From Effrenium voratum (taxonomy: Eukaryota > Sar > Dinophyceae > Suessiales > Symbiodiniaceae): a DNA stretch of 64,000 nt. The notes below the pieces were generated by a model, which had not been told where the DNA came from, ran no database searches, and worked only from the letters and a program-made list of their open reading frames with translations. The stretch is from positions 243,128 to 307,127 of the forward strand of contig CAUJNA010003744.1 in NCBI GenBank assembly GCA_963377175.1, given 5' to 3'. Within the stretch, counting starts at the first letter, position 1, and each line of letters begins with the position of its first letter. A program made the position numbers and the translations under genes. This document shows positions 35,151 to 46,192 of the stretch, piece after piece.

Positions 35151-35212
35151 TCTTACCGTAAGAACCCCTTAGTGTCAACACTATTTGGGAAATTAAAAAA
35201 TAACATGAGTTT

Positions 35213-35476
35213 TCAGCTTGCCTGTGTTTTTTGCAACCATTTGTGCATGATACTGTAATATTGGCTTTGCACTTGACCCTTTCCATATTTTTGCAGTGGC
35301 AGCCGCACTGTGTGCCGCTGGTGGTATGCAGCATGCTTGTCATTACAGCACTTGCAGCGCTTGCCGACATGCGCTTGTTGCATTTCGGCTGGCGATTTTG
35401 CTTTGGCTTTCTTGTGCGTACGCTGTTTTTCTGCTTTGCACCTGTGAGTTTTACACCTTCTGCCTGCGCAAGGCAA
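35213..35476 (-). CDS. Small basic frame, unknown
   Basis: A minus-strand frame rich in Lys, His and Cys, with THKKAKAKSPAEMQQAHVGK then RCKCCNDKHAAYHQRHTVRL. An overlapping minus frame is also Cys/Lys-rich (CGCHCKNMERVKC). It could be a decayed zinc-binding or Lys-rich protein at the right end of the interrupting block. No partner is recognised. Confidence 0.25.
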   Translation of the reverse strand: MPCAGRRCKTHRCKAEKQRTHKKAKAKSPAEMQQAHVGKRCKCCNDKHAAYHQRHTVRLPLQKYGKGQVQSQYYSIMHKWLQKTQAS

Positions 35477-35958
35477 TTGTTGCTATCACCAGAAATTGTC
35501 ACATCCCGACATGGGGACTCGACGGCCCAGCCATCATCGCAGGGCTGGGAGGGATCTTCATTGGTGCATAGGGCCAGTGATCGATGTACAGCAGACATAA
35601 AACAAGCGGACTGCACCAACTTAACTACATGAAGAGCATCATAGGCTTGCAACAGCGGGCAAGACACCCTAGCTGCCTGTTTCCTGTTGGATGCCAGAAA
35701 CCAAGGCAGATTCAGTGGTTTTGTTGCTGCAAAGTGACATCCTTGGATAAATGCACCTTGGTGCATTGATAGCAGAGAGGACACTGCCAAAGATGGACTG
35801 GTGATGTGATGTTGACGGTAATTGACAGAAACCAGGACCACCAGTGATAGCATTTGCGCTTGAAAATTGGCAGAGCTACGTTTGATTTGTCGCTGGCTCA
35901 AGCCTCCCCAGCATCTCGCTCACGGCCCGCAGCATTCCTTGCCAGTCTTTGCACAGCA

Positions 35959-38920
35959 ATGGCACCCATGAAGGCCATGAAGGCGATGAAGGCGATGAAG
36001 GCCATGAAGGCGATGAAGGCAATGAGGGCCGAATTGGCAGAATTCAGAATTTACCACTTGACCGTTGGATTGGCAACACCCTTGCATCCTGCGGAAGTGT
36101 TTCCTGTTCCAGGGGGAAACGATATATCCATTCCAAGTATCCTTTCGATTGATGTGGTCCTCCTGATGACTCAGAAGATGATGACATGAGCGTGACGCCG
36201 AAATATGTTTGTTTCCAAAGCTTATGTTGACAAGTGCAGTGCTGATTCCGTTTGTTTCAGTAGAGAAGCCATGAAGGAACCCTTTTCTACCGCAGCGTTG
36301 CAGTCAGGCATTTGTTTGCATAACCCAGAAAAAAGCTGTCCTGAGCAAAAGATTGGGGTCGGAGGGCAACTAATATCCATTCAGGGTGTCCCTCTGATTG
36401 ATATGGTCGTTTAGATGATTCCGAAAATGACCTGGGAGTGACGCCGAAGTGTGTGTGTGTGTGTGTTTCCCAAGCCGAAGCCATCAGTTAGAGTTTTGTA
36501 GAAAGCACGTTTGAAGGAACCCTTTTCAAAATGCAGTATTGCTGCCTTGCATCCCTATGCTTAGTTTTTCAGACCGGGGCACTGTGGTAGTGCAGTTTTT
36601 GTGTGTTTTTGAGGCTTGATCTCTTGCAGAAGTTGTGCACATGTTGCTTGATAAGTGTTTGCCTCTCTGAGTGGCACTGGGAGTCTGAGCGTAAGTCTTG
36701 GCACTGCTCAATTTACATTGGCAAGAGCAAGTCTTGGCAATACTAAATTTAGATCGGCCATATTAGATGAAGCACTGGGAATCTGAGTGCATTGTAAGGC
36801 TTGGCAATTCTCGATTAAGATGATACTAAATCAAGTACCGGGATTCTGAGGGGATTCTGAGGGTAAGTCTCGGCAATACAAAATTTAGAATTGGCAATAC
36901 CAAACTTAGCATTGGAGAACTAAAAGTAAGTCTTCGCAATATTAAATTAACTACTAGGATTCTGAGGGTAAGTCTTGGCAATACGCAATTCCGAATTGGC
37001 AACATGTTAAATCAAGCACTGGGAATGTGAGAAGAAGTCTTGGCAATGCTAAATCTATAATTTTTCAATATGTACTAAATTCATCACAGGGAATCTGAAA
37101 GAAAGGCCTGGCAATGTTAATTTGCAATTGGCAATACTAAATTTAGAATTGGCAATACTACATCAAGCACTGGGAACCCGAGAGTACGTCTTGGCAATAT
37201 TCAATTTAGAATTTGCAAACAACAAGAAATAAGCAATGGTGGGAATCTGGCAATACTAAATCTAGAGTTGTCAATATACACAAAAATCGGTACTGGGAGT
37301 CTGAAAGTAAGGCTTGGCATTTTGCAATGTGGAATTGGCAATACTAAAATTAGCATTGGGATCTGAGTATAAGTCTTGGCAGTGCTCAGTTTAGATTTAG
37401 CATTAATATTGCCGAAACTTACTTTCAGATTCCCAGTACTTAATCTAGTATTATCTTAATCGAGAATTGCCAAGCCTTACACTGCACTCAGATTCCCAGC
37501 GCTTATTCTAGTATTAGTATTGCCAGATCTAAATTTGGCATTGCCAAGACTTACTCTTGCATTCAAAGGACTTGATTTAGCAGTGCCAATTTTAAATTGA
37601 GCGGTGCCAACTAAATTTAATTTTGCTAAAGGTTACTCTCAGAATCCCAGTAGTTAATTTAGTATTGCTAAGACTTACTTTTGGTTTCCCAGTGCTCAAC
37701 TTAGTATTGCCAATTCTAAATTTAGTATTGCCGAGCCTTACTTTCAGAATCCCGGTAGTAAATTCAGTATTGCGAAGACTTACTTTTTAGTTTCCCAGTG
37801 CTAAGCTTAGTATTGCCAACTCTAAATTTAGTATTGCCGAGACTAACTCTCAGCATCCCATAATCGAGAATTGCCAAGCCTACACTGCACTCAGATTCCC
37901 AATGCTTGATCTAGTATGGCAAATCTAAAGTTGGTATTGCCAAGACTTACTTTTGCATTCGAAGTACTTCGTTTTGCAGTTCCAATTTTAAATTGAGCAG
38001 TGCCAAGACTTACACTCAGATTTCCAGTGCTTGATTTAGTATTGCCAATTCTGCATTTAGTATTGCCAATTGCAAATTAAACATTGCCAACCCTTGCTTT
38101 TAGATTCCCCGTGCTGCATTTAGTATTTACTGAAAGTTCTAGATTTGGTATTGCCAAGATTTCCTCTCAGATTCCCAGTGCTTAATTCCACTGGTGGACG
38201 AGGTATCAGTTCGAAGTGGCAGAACCAGGCCGAATGTAACCCATGAGCCCATGGCTATTTTGGGGCTCAAATGTGGCTGGTCCGCCGTAAGCCATTGTTT
38301 GGTTTATTAAGCAAAACAAAGCCTCGAGAAAACCACAAAAAACCAAAAAAAACAAAAAACATGTTTCCAGAACTCTTCCAACATGGGTTGTGTTCCAAGG
38401 AGTTTCTAAACCATGTTTTTTGGTTTTTCTCGAGGTTTTCTTTGTTTTTTGGTTTTCCTCGAGTTTTTTTGGTTTTTCATGTTTGCTCAAGATATTTCCT
38501 CTGCGCGTGTTAGATCAAGTGCAAGTGACATGGCTGACCCATAAGAAGAGTGCAAGCCTCAAAAATCACAAACAAGCGCACTACCAGGGTCTCCTGTTCT
38601 GTAATTTTTAGGGGACTGTCCTAAGCATGTTGTTTTGTTGCGGACACCGGTGATGGGCATTGTTCTGAGGAGCTGAATAACAATAAGCATTGCAAGTACT
38701 TGGTCCTTGCTCGACATGTTCGATCATCGGGCGCCAGGCAATGAAGGCGATGAAGGCGATGAAGGCGATGAAATCCATGAAGTCCATGAAGGCGATGAAG
38801 GCGGCCGATGACGAGGATGCGCCCGCGATGAAGAAGGCCATGAAATCGATGAAGGCAATGAAGGCGATGAAGGCCATGAAGGCAATGAAGGCGATGAAGG
38901 CCATGAAGGCGATGAAGTGA
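35959..38920 (+). CDS. Met-Lys-Ala repeat protein, array gene 3, expanded intron
   Basis: Exon A 35959-36027, intron 36028-38737 (2710 bases), exon B 38738-38920 with stop; 83 residues. Exon A ends ATGAGG rather than ATGAAG, one Lys-to-Arg change, and the donor is still GC. The normal intron continues to about 36560. It is then interrupted by roughly 2.05 kb of inverted-repeat and fold-back DNA and resumes at about 38605 (AGGGGACTGTCCTAAGCATG). The coding parts are intact, so the gene may still be functional if the large intron is removed. Confidence 0.62.
36660..37395 (+). repeat. GTAAGTCTTGGCAATACTAAAT tandem array, left arm
   Basis: About eleven imperfect units, spaced 36-120 bases, combine (G)TAAGTCTTGGCAATACT, AAATTTAGAATTGGCAATAC and CACTGGGAATCTGAG. 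AT-rich with no long frame. Most units contain a GTAAGT or close variant. Confidence 0.85.
37400..38200 (-). repeat. Same array in reverse orientation, right arm
   Basis: From about 37400 every element appears as its reverse complement (ACTTACTTTCAGATTCCCAG, TTAGTATTGCCAATTCTAAA). About a dozen units follow up to 38190. Together with the left arm this is a head-to-head array of about 1.5 kb, inside intron 3 of the array. Confidence 0.85.
38322..38463. repeat. CTCGAGAAAACC fold-back element
   Basis: The left arm 38322-38366 (CCTCGAGAAAACCACAAAA...) pairs with 38412-38463, which holds two successive reverse copies ending CTCGAG. A related element is at 61339-61513. Confidence 0.8.
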
Positions 38921-39421
38921 GAGACGAGCGCGGATTGAATCTCACCTAACTTGTGGCGTTTGAATGCCAGACTCGATGGCCCAGACAGCATCGCAGGGCT
39001 GGGAGGGATTTTCATTGGTCCATAGGGCCAGTGATCGATGTACAGCGTGTGTAAAATTAAGCAGAGCATGCCAACCTCACCACATGAATGAAGAGCACTA
39101 CTGGCAAGCAGGGTGCTAGAAGCTGTAGATGTGTTGCTGCATGTGACATCTCTTGATCGATGCACATTGTTGCATTCAAAGATGTTTGCAACAAGGTGCC
39201 ATCCCTTGATTCCTGCAACTTGATGCATTCACAGTAGAAAGGGACACTTGGCAGAGGTGGACCAGTATTCTTGGAGGTTGATGGTTAAGTGGCAGAAGCC
39301 AGTGCTTCAAGCGGTAGGGTTGTTTCCTTCAGCGCCAAGTGGAATTTGTTTCGTTGCTGGCTCAAGCCTCCCAAGCAGCTCGCTCACGGCCGCAGTGTTT
39401 CTTGCCAGTCTCTACGCTGCA

Positions 39422-40372
39422 ATGGCACCCATGAAGGCAATGAAGGCAATGAAGGCGATGAAGGCCATGAAGGCCATGAAGGCGATGAAGGCAATGAAGG
39501 CCGGATTGGCAGAATTCAGAATTGACCACTTGACCGTTGGATTGGCAACACACTTGCATCCTGCGGAAGTGTTTCCTGTTAAAGGGGGAAACGATATATC
39601 CATTCCAAGTATCCTTCGATTGATGTGGTCCTCCTGATGACTCAGAAGGCGACATGAGAGTGACGCCGAGCTGAGTTTGTTTCCAAAGCTGATAATGACC
39701 AGCCGCAGTGCTGATTCCGTCATTTTCAGTTTGTTGAGAGAAACCATGAAGGAAGCCCTTTTCTACTGCAGCGTTGGATCCTGGCATTGGCATGCGTCAT
39801 TCTCTTGCATCTGTCCTAAGGAACTATTTGGGGGCGGGGGGCAACTAATATCCATTCAGGGTGTCCCTCTGATTGATATGGTCGTTTAGACGATTCCGAA
39901 AGTGACCTGGGAGTGACGCCGAAATGTGTGTGTGTGTGTGTTTCCCATGCCGAAGCCATCCATCAGTTGAAGTTTTGTAGAAAGCACGGTTGAAGGAACC
40001 CTTTTCAAAATGCAGTTTCGCGGCCTTGCATCCCTACGCGCAATGTTTAGGGGACTGTCCTAAGCATGTTGTTTTGTTGCGGACACCGGTGATGGGCATT
40101 GTTCTGAGAAGATTGGGGGAGAGCTCAACAACAAAAGGCATTTGCAAGTACTTGGTCCTTGCTCGACATGTTCAATCATCGGGCGCCAGGCAATGAAGGC
40201 GATGAAGGCGATGAAATCCATGAAGTCCATGAAGGCGATGAAGGCGGCCGATGACGAAGATGCGCCCGCAATGAAGAAGGCCATGAAATCGATGAAGGCA
40301 ATGAAGGCGATGAAGGCCATGAAGGCAATGAAGGCGATGAAGGCCATGAAGGCCATGAAGGCGATGAAGTGA
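39422..40372 (+). CDS. Met-Lys-Ala repeat protein, array gene 4
   Basis: Exon A 39422-39499 carries one extra MKA triplet relative to genes 1-3 and 5. Intron 39500-40189 (690 bases, GC-AG), exon B 40190-40372 with stop; 86 residues. In exon B the acidic segment is encoded with GAAGAT in place of GAGGAT, a silent change. The intergenic distance to gene 3 is 501 bases. Confidence 0.7.
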
Positions 40373-40870
40373 GAGACGAGCGCGGATCGAATCTCACCTA
40401 GCTTGTGGCGTTTGAATGCCAGACTCGATGGCCCAGACAGCATCGTGGGGCTGGGAGGGATTTTCATTGGTCCATAGGGCCAGTGATCGGTGTACAGCGT
40501 GTGTAAAACAAGCAGAGCGCGCCAACCTCACCACATGAATGACGAGCACTACTTGGTAGCAACAGGGTGCCAGAAGCTGCAGACGTGTTGCTGCATGTGA
40601 CGTCTCTTGATGGGTGCACATTTTCAAAGATGTGCTGCAACAAGGTGCCATCCCTTGATTCCTGCAACTTGATGCATTCACAGTAGAAAGGGACACTTGG
40701 CAGAGGTGGACCAGTATTCTTGGAGGTTGATGGTTAAGTGGCAGAAGCCAGTGCTTCAAGCGGTAGGGTTGTTTCCTTCAGCGCCAAGTGGAATTTGTTT
40801 CGTTGCTGGCTCAAGCCTCCCAAGCAGCTCGCTCACGGCCCGCAGTGTTTCTTGCCAGTCTCTCGTTGTA

Positions 40871-41818
40871 ATGGCACCCATGAAGGCGATGAAGGCCATG
40901 AAGGCCATGAAGGCGATGAAGGCGATGAAGGCAATGAAGGCCGGATTGGCAGAATTCAGAATTGACCACTTGACCGTTGGATTGGCAACACACTTGCATC
41001 CTGCGGAAGTGTTTCCTGTTAAAGGGGGAAACGATATATCCATTCCAAGTATCCTTTCGATTGATGTGGTCCTCCTGATGACTCAGAAGGCGACATGAGA
41101 GTGACGCCGAGCTGAGTTTGTGTCCAAAGCTGATGTTGACCAGCCGCAGTGCTGATTCCGTCATTTTCAGTTTGTTGAGAGAAACCATGAAGGAAGCCCT
41201 TTTCTACTGCAGCGTTGGATCCTGGCATTGGCATACGTCATTCTCTTGCATCTGTCCTAAGGAACTATTTGGGGGCGGGGGGCAACTAATATCCATTCAG
41301 GGTGTCCCTCTGATTGATATGGTCGTTTAGACGATTCCGAAAGTGACCTGGGAGTGACGCCGAAATGTGTGTGTGTGTGTGTGTTTCCCATGCCGAAGCC
41401 ATCCATCAGTTGAAGTTTTGTTGAAAGCACGGTTGAAGGAACCCTTTTCAAAATGCAGTATTGCCGCCTTGCATCCCTATGCGTAATGTCTAGGGGACTG
41501 TCCTAAGCATGTTGTTTTGTTGCGGACACCGGTGATGGGCATTGTTCTGAGAAGATTGGGGGAGAGAAGCTCAATAACAAGAAAGCATTGCAAGTACTTG
41601 GTCCTTGCTCGACATGTTCAATCATCGGGCGCCAGGCAATGAAGGCGATGAAGGCGATGAAATCCATGAAGTCCATGAAGGCGATGAAGGCGGCCGATGA
41701 CGAGGATGCGCCCGCGATGAAGAAGGCCATGAAATCGATGAAGGCAATGAAGGCCATGAAGGCCATGAAAGCAATGAAGGCCATGAAGGCCATGAAGGCC
41801 ATGAAGGCGATGAAGTGA
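40871..41818 (+). CDS. Met-Lys-Ala repeat protein, array gene 5
   Basis: Exon A 40871-40939, intron 40940-41635 (696 bases, GC-AG), exon B 41636-41818 with stop; 83 residues. The sequence just before the ATG (CTCGTTGTA) differs from the CTACGCTGCA or TGCACAGCA of other units, but the upstream TTGCCAG, a possible trans-splice acceptor, is kept. Gene 5 is very close to gene 4 over the intron and flanks, pointing to recent duplication or gene conversion. Confidence 0.7.
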
Positions 41819-42042
41819 GAGACGAGCGCGGATCGAATCTCACCTAGCTTGTGGCGTTTGAATGCCAGACTCGATGGCCCAGACAGCATCGCGGGGCTGG
41901 GAGGGATTTTCATTGGTCCATAGGGCCAGTGATCGATGTACAGCGCGTGTAAAACAAGCAGAGCGCGCCAACTTCACCACATGAATGAAGAGCACTACTG
42001 GCTAGCAACAGGGTGCTAGAAGCGATAGATGTGTTGCTGCAT

Positions 42043-42095
42043 GTGAAGGCAATGAAGGCGATGAAGGCCATGAAGGCCATGCCAGAATAGATGGC
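42043..42095 (+). pseudogene. Truncated sixth Met-Lys-Ala copy
   Basis: Four ATGAAGGCN units are joined on the left to GTTGCTGCATGTGA, which elsewhere lies downstream of the gene. On the right they join GATGGCCCTGACAGCATTG, the conserved post-stop tail. All unique exon A and exon B sequence is missing. A further diverged intergenic copy follows to about 42330, where the array ends. Confidence 0.75.
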
Positions 42096-42670
42096 CCTGA
42101 CAGCATTGCCGGGCTGGGAGGGATTTTTTCCATAGGGCCGGTGATCGATGTACGAGGGTAAGAAAGAAGCAGAACGCGCCAGTCTGACTGCATGAAGAGC
42201 ACCAGCTAGCAACAGCTTGCTAGATGCCAAACGAGATTCAATAGCCGTGTGGCTGCATGTGATGTTCTCTTTTGGGTGCACCTTGATGCACTTACGATGA
42301 AAAGAGACACTTGTCAGAGGTGGACGAGGAACGCCATTTGTTGACATTCCGTGGGCAACAAGCAGCACCGACAAGTGTTCGAAGTTTCTTAGTTTGTTAT
42401 GCAGGCTGGGCTCTTCAAAGCCAATCCTTTGCCCTTTTGGTGGTAGCCCCGACGGACAGAGGAGGAACATCGGGATCCGCAGCCCCATTTTAAGCAACCC
42501 AGGTTCCCAAGAGTATATCATGGGCCAAATTAGGGTCCCTCCCAACATCCATCCGCGCAAGTGAGTCGAAAAGAGTCGCATCCCGTGGGCCACATCCCAG
42601 GAAGCTAATTCCTCGGGTCGAAAAGACTTGGCGCCTCCCACGTCCGCTTTATCCGCCCGCGCGCGTCGCC

Positions 42671-42745
42671 ATGGGGCTGCAGTCAGTGCTGCTGTCGGTG
42701 CTGGCCACCGCCGTCGGCCTGGCCGCCGGTGCCGCACGGCGGAGT
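42671..42745 (+). CDS. Candidate first exon with signal-peptide-like start
   Basis: The ATG in strong context (gtcgccATGG) opens MGLQSVLLSVLATAVGLAAG then AARR: a hydrophobic core followed by small residues and arginines, a good signal peptide or short membrane anchor. The 3' boundary is not clear. It lies upstream of the MsrA-like exons on the same strand and could be that gene's start, sending the enzyme to the secretory pathway or plastid, but the link is not shown. Confidence 0.45.
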
Positions 42746-42959
42746 TTTTCCCGAGCAGCGGCCGGGGATTTTTTTTTTGGGAAGATCATAGGTAAAGAGA
42801 TGGGTTTCACTGGTTTAGATGGATTTTATTCCATTTATCTATTTTTCCAAACAGAGCATTCTTAGATGGGTGTCCCCCCCTTATAAGAACCCCGCACAAT
42901 GCAAGAACCCTTAAAACACATACCCGAAAGAAGGGAGTAAAGCAAACCCCAAAAGGCTG

Positions 42960-44340
42960 CACGGACCAGGAAAGCAGCTTTGGAGGAACATATATGCAGG
43001 ATTCCAACCAAACGCGTAGTCGTCGAAGGGTACTTGGCAAACTTCCTGTCTCTTTTTCCTGTAAACAGTTTCTTTGAACGACCCCCGCAAGTTGTTTTTC
43101 TTCCTGCTTGACGAAAGTTCTAGTTTGTAGTGGGTCTTTGGCTGTGAAAGTTTCTGCAGCTGTCGCCCTCCGAGGTTGGCACTGCTCGGGCCTTGAGGGC
43201 AAAAGCTGCCAAGGCGCCCTGTCGGTTGATGGGCTGACCTGATGGGTCCTATGCTCTGGGCAAAATTGACGGTTTAGTAGCACTGGCCAGAAGGGGGTCA
43301 AGGTTTTCTTGCATTCAAGCATCAACCCAAGGGAAACTCAATCAACATTGGCGACCAAAAGGGGAGGTTTGAACCACCCCAAAAAAGTGTTCCCTAGAGA
43401 TGAACATGGGACATTTGATACAAGGCATCATTTCTAGGAGGAATCTCCTGTGGGGCATCCCTTTTCCTGTTTTGGGGTTCTGATTTGATTGAGACTCCCC
43501 CGACGCCGTGCCTTGGGGGTCTGATCCTGCCTTGGGCTTGGCATATTTCTGTGTTTCCAAGAAACAGAACATCGGACCCTTGGGTTTTTTCGGTTTCCTT
43601 TTGATCTTCCTTAAAGGCCACCCAAACGAGATTTCTCTACGAACGATTCTTGAGTTCCATGTTCATTTGCAGGGCAGCAGGTTTACGGTTGAACCTTGAC
43701 CAAGTCAAGGGGATGCTCGATGTACGTCCTGCTTTTGAAGGGGCATATGGCTCACATATCGTTCATCAGAGCAGAAAGCAAGTGGAGACTTCAATGAGGC
43801 GCTCTCATTGGAATCCGCCGCATTTGTTTGAAGCCAACTTTTGCTCTGGAGCTCGGCCTTGCTTGATCCTTTTCGGGCTTCGTATTCTTGTGATCAACTG
43901 GTCGGGTTTTGTTTGACTCTGGCTTAGGCACCGTTTGTTTCAACTTGTCGAAGAAGAGGTAGGTTCACGACGGATGGGACCCGCAGGTTTGAGGCGTGTC
44001 TCGAAGTGGGCCGCCATTCTTTGGGGGCGCTGGGGTTTCCAGTTCCATGTCTCAAACAACGGGGGCAAATACCACTTAACATCCCCGGAAACGGATGGCG
44101 GGAACTACTAGAGGCCCAGGTCTCAGGAGATCTTTGCGAATTCAGTCATGGAATTTGTGGCTTTTCAAACATTTCCCGTAGAATGACTTGTAGTCGGCAT
44201 CCATGTTTAGATTTCAGAGATGTCTATGACATATCCACCAAATCACAAAAGGATTTCGGTAAACAACATTTCCACCGAACGGGCCTATGACATATCCACT
44301 AAGTCACCAGAGGGTTTTGGGCGAACTCAAGCTCCAACGA
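42960..44340. other. Intron-like, no exon seen
   Basis: Mixed T-rich sequence with one reverse copy of the GGTTTCCTTTTG motif at 43591-43610. No block has both junctions and coding character. Confidence 0.4.
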
Positions 44341-44365
44341 AGCGCCAAGCAGGATTTGTCCTGAG

Positions 44366-44490
44366 GTGACGCCAGTCCAGCGTGGCCTTGGAGGATGTGC
44401 TGCCCTGGTGCTGGTTCTGATCGGATCGATCGGCCTGCTCTGGTGCTTCACGACTCCTCCCATCTTCTCGGCGCCGCGGATGGCGAGATC
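44366..44490 (+). CDS. Candidate exon with membrane helix
   Basis: After GTCCTGAG the frame reads VTPVQRGLGG, then a helix of about 18 residues, CAALVLVLIGSIGLLWCF, then a basic stretch TPPIFSAPRMARSTWKI. This looks like a single membrane anchor with a lumenal or cytosolic basic flank. Ending at ATC|GAGGGA (GA donor) would join in phase 0 to the 45353 exon. It may be the anchor of the MsrA-like protein. Confidence 0.4.
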
Positions 44491-45352
44491 GACGTGGAAA
44501 ATCGAGGGATGCCTTTCTCCCCCCCTCCATCCCCCCATCCCCCCCCCGCCTCCACGAAAAGCGGGTTTGTACTGCAAGGGCACAAAGGAGTACGAATAGT
44601 TTGCTTCATGACTGAATTTGGGCTTGAAGTACCTCACAGCCCCATTCTAAATAAGAACCGTTTGGTACGCCAAGGAGGTCCAACTGTATTCTGAGCATCT
44701 AGACACATACCTGAAAGGAACAGGCCATCCGCTGAATCTGGGTCTTGGCCCCCCATGTCCTCTCCAAACCTGTTTCAGGTTCCTTCTTGCTTGGAAAGAA
44801 CCCTGGATTTGCCAGTTGCTCGAATCAACTCTCGTACTATTGCAGATTAATATGGAACCCAACAGAAAGCGATCCTTAAGGAGGTTCCTCCAAAGCAGGT
44901 AGAACCGCCTCCTTTCACCCGTGTCTAGGCGGCGACACGTGTCCCGACATAGTCAGACAATGTTGTCCTACGATGTTGGATGAAGCCACGCATGCACAAG
45001 GCCGCTCCGTAGGTAGATCCATCTACTCAATGCCCAACGGAGTTTCGGGGCGACTTGACACGGAGAGCTGCATGAAACCGCGCGTGTAGGGTTCAGCATG
45101 CTTGTAGGGCAAGCTGCATGTCCATAGGATCATATCTTTTCTGTCGCATGTCATTTCAGGGTCGCTTTGACAATCAAAGTTGTTCTGTGTTGTAGTCATG
45201 TTATCCCGCTCTGATTAATGACCCACTCCCCGCCGACTCATTGATTCTTCATGGATTCTTGGCAGAGAGGCCTTCTATCACCAATGATTCCCTCTAAACC
45301 CAGCTGAAAAGGAACCCTCAAAACCACGCCCCTTTCCTTGGCACGGCTCAAG

Positions 45353-45421
45353 GTGGTAATTACGGGGCCGCCGGCTTACCGGCGGAACGACCCAAGCCGC
45401 TCTGTGTACTTCGGCACCTTG
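45353..45421 (+). CDS. Candidate exon upstream of the MsrA domain
   Basis: A 69-nt, phase-0 block between CTCAAG|GTG and ACCTTG|GTCAGT reads VVITGPPAYRRNDPSRSVYF then GTL. Position and strand fit the N-terminal region of the MsrA-like protein. Its end phase does not fit the preferred start of the next exon (46193, phase 1), so a boundary is off or an exon is missing. Confidence 0.4.
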
Positions 45422-46101
45422 GTCAGTGTGGCCATAGTCAAAACACCCTTTGACTTGGGCGTGGCAGGGATGATCATGAGCCTCTTAATAGGGCTTTCAG
45501 ACAACCATGGTATACAAGGGTTTCTTCTAAGGAACCAGGACCATCGCCCACAAAAGGTATTTTGACAACGCCATATATGGGCGGAGGGGTTTCGCCTGGC
45601 AGATTAGTTTTTCATTGGTGCACTTGTTTGATGTGTTGTTTTTGGACCCGGGACACGGGTTTCCACTTTTCAGGCGTATGGCATATGAGGAACATTCGAT
45701 TTTATCCGGAGTTCGAAAGGACGGTAACCTGTCGGAATCTTCGTTGAACAGCAGGAACAAGCCATTGGCGCAAATGCTGGCTTCGCAGCATGTAAGGAGT
45801 CTTGATTCCCCGGTGTTCTGTGTGAGTGGCTGCTGCTTTGCCTTTCAACCGACCCCCAAAATGAGCGTGTACGCAGTGAGGGCCCTTCATCTTCCCTTCA
45901 AAATGGAGAAGCGAGTCAAACTGCAAGTTGTCTGTTTTCCGGATCCTGAGTGGCCTCACTCCCTGAGTTCTCGGGCTTTCGTCATGTTTTGCTCCAAAAG
46001 TTGGGTTCCCATCCACTCCCTCGGAAGTGCGAGGCCTTTGTAGGTTATTTTTGGTACTTGAGATGCAAAAGCTGGTGAGGATTTCGGTGGCGTGGTAGGC
46101 A

Positions 46102-46111
46102 CATATTATAT

Positions 46112-46143
<32 letters not shown>

Positions 46144-46155
46144 GTATGTATATGT
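46102..46155. repeat. (TA)n microsatellite
   Basis: TATATG/TATA repeat about 40 bases upstream of the MsrA-like exon 1 acceptor tract. Confidence 0.9.
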
Positions 46156-46192
46156 ATTTTTCGCTCATCCGTTTTTTCCTTCGCCTCGTCAG

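Larger units (their letters stand above)
24940..42330 (+). repeat. Tandem array of ~1.45-kb gene units
   Basis: Each unit has a short intergenic region, exon A (ATGGCACCC then ATGAAGGCN units), a GC-AG intron of 653-696 bases with a (TG)n run, exon B with a stop, and a conserved tail (GATGGCCCAGACAGCATCG...). Exon A starts at 25220, 26640, 35959, 39422 and 40871; exon B at 25942, 27403, 38738, 40190 and 41636. Periods between undisturbed neighbours are 1420-1461. Two blocks break it: about 27745-35500 between genes 2 and 3, and about 36560-38605 inside intron 3. A diverged intergenic copy flanks the first block at 35510-35850. The single-strand head-to-tail order is typical of dinoflagellate multicopy genes. 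Confidence 0.92.

Noticed and set aside
25159..41913. Minus-strand frames with FIAFMAF, CLHRLHGLHGL or PSSPSWPS repeats
   Set aside because: Reverse-strand and shifted readings of the Met-Lys-Ala exons; no junctions or starts support them.
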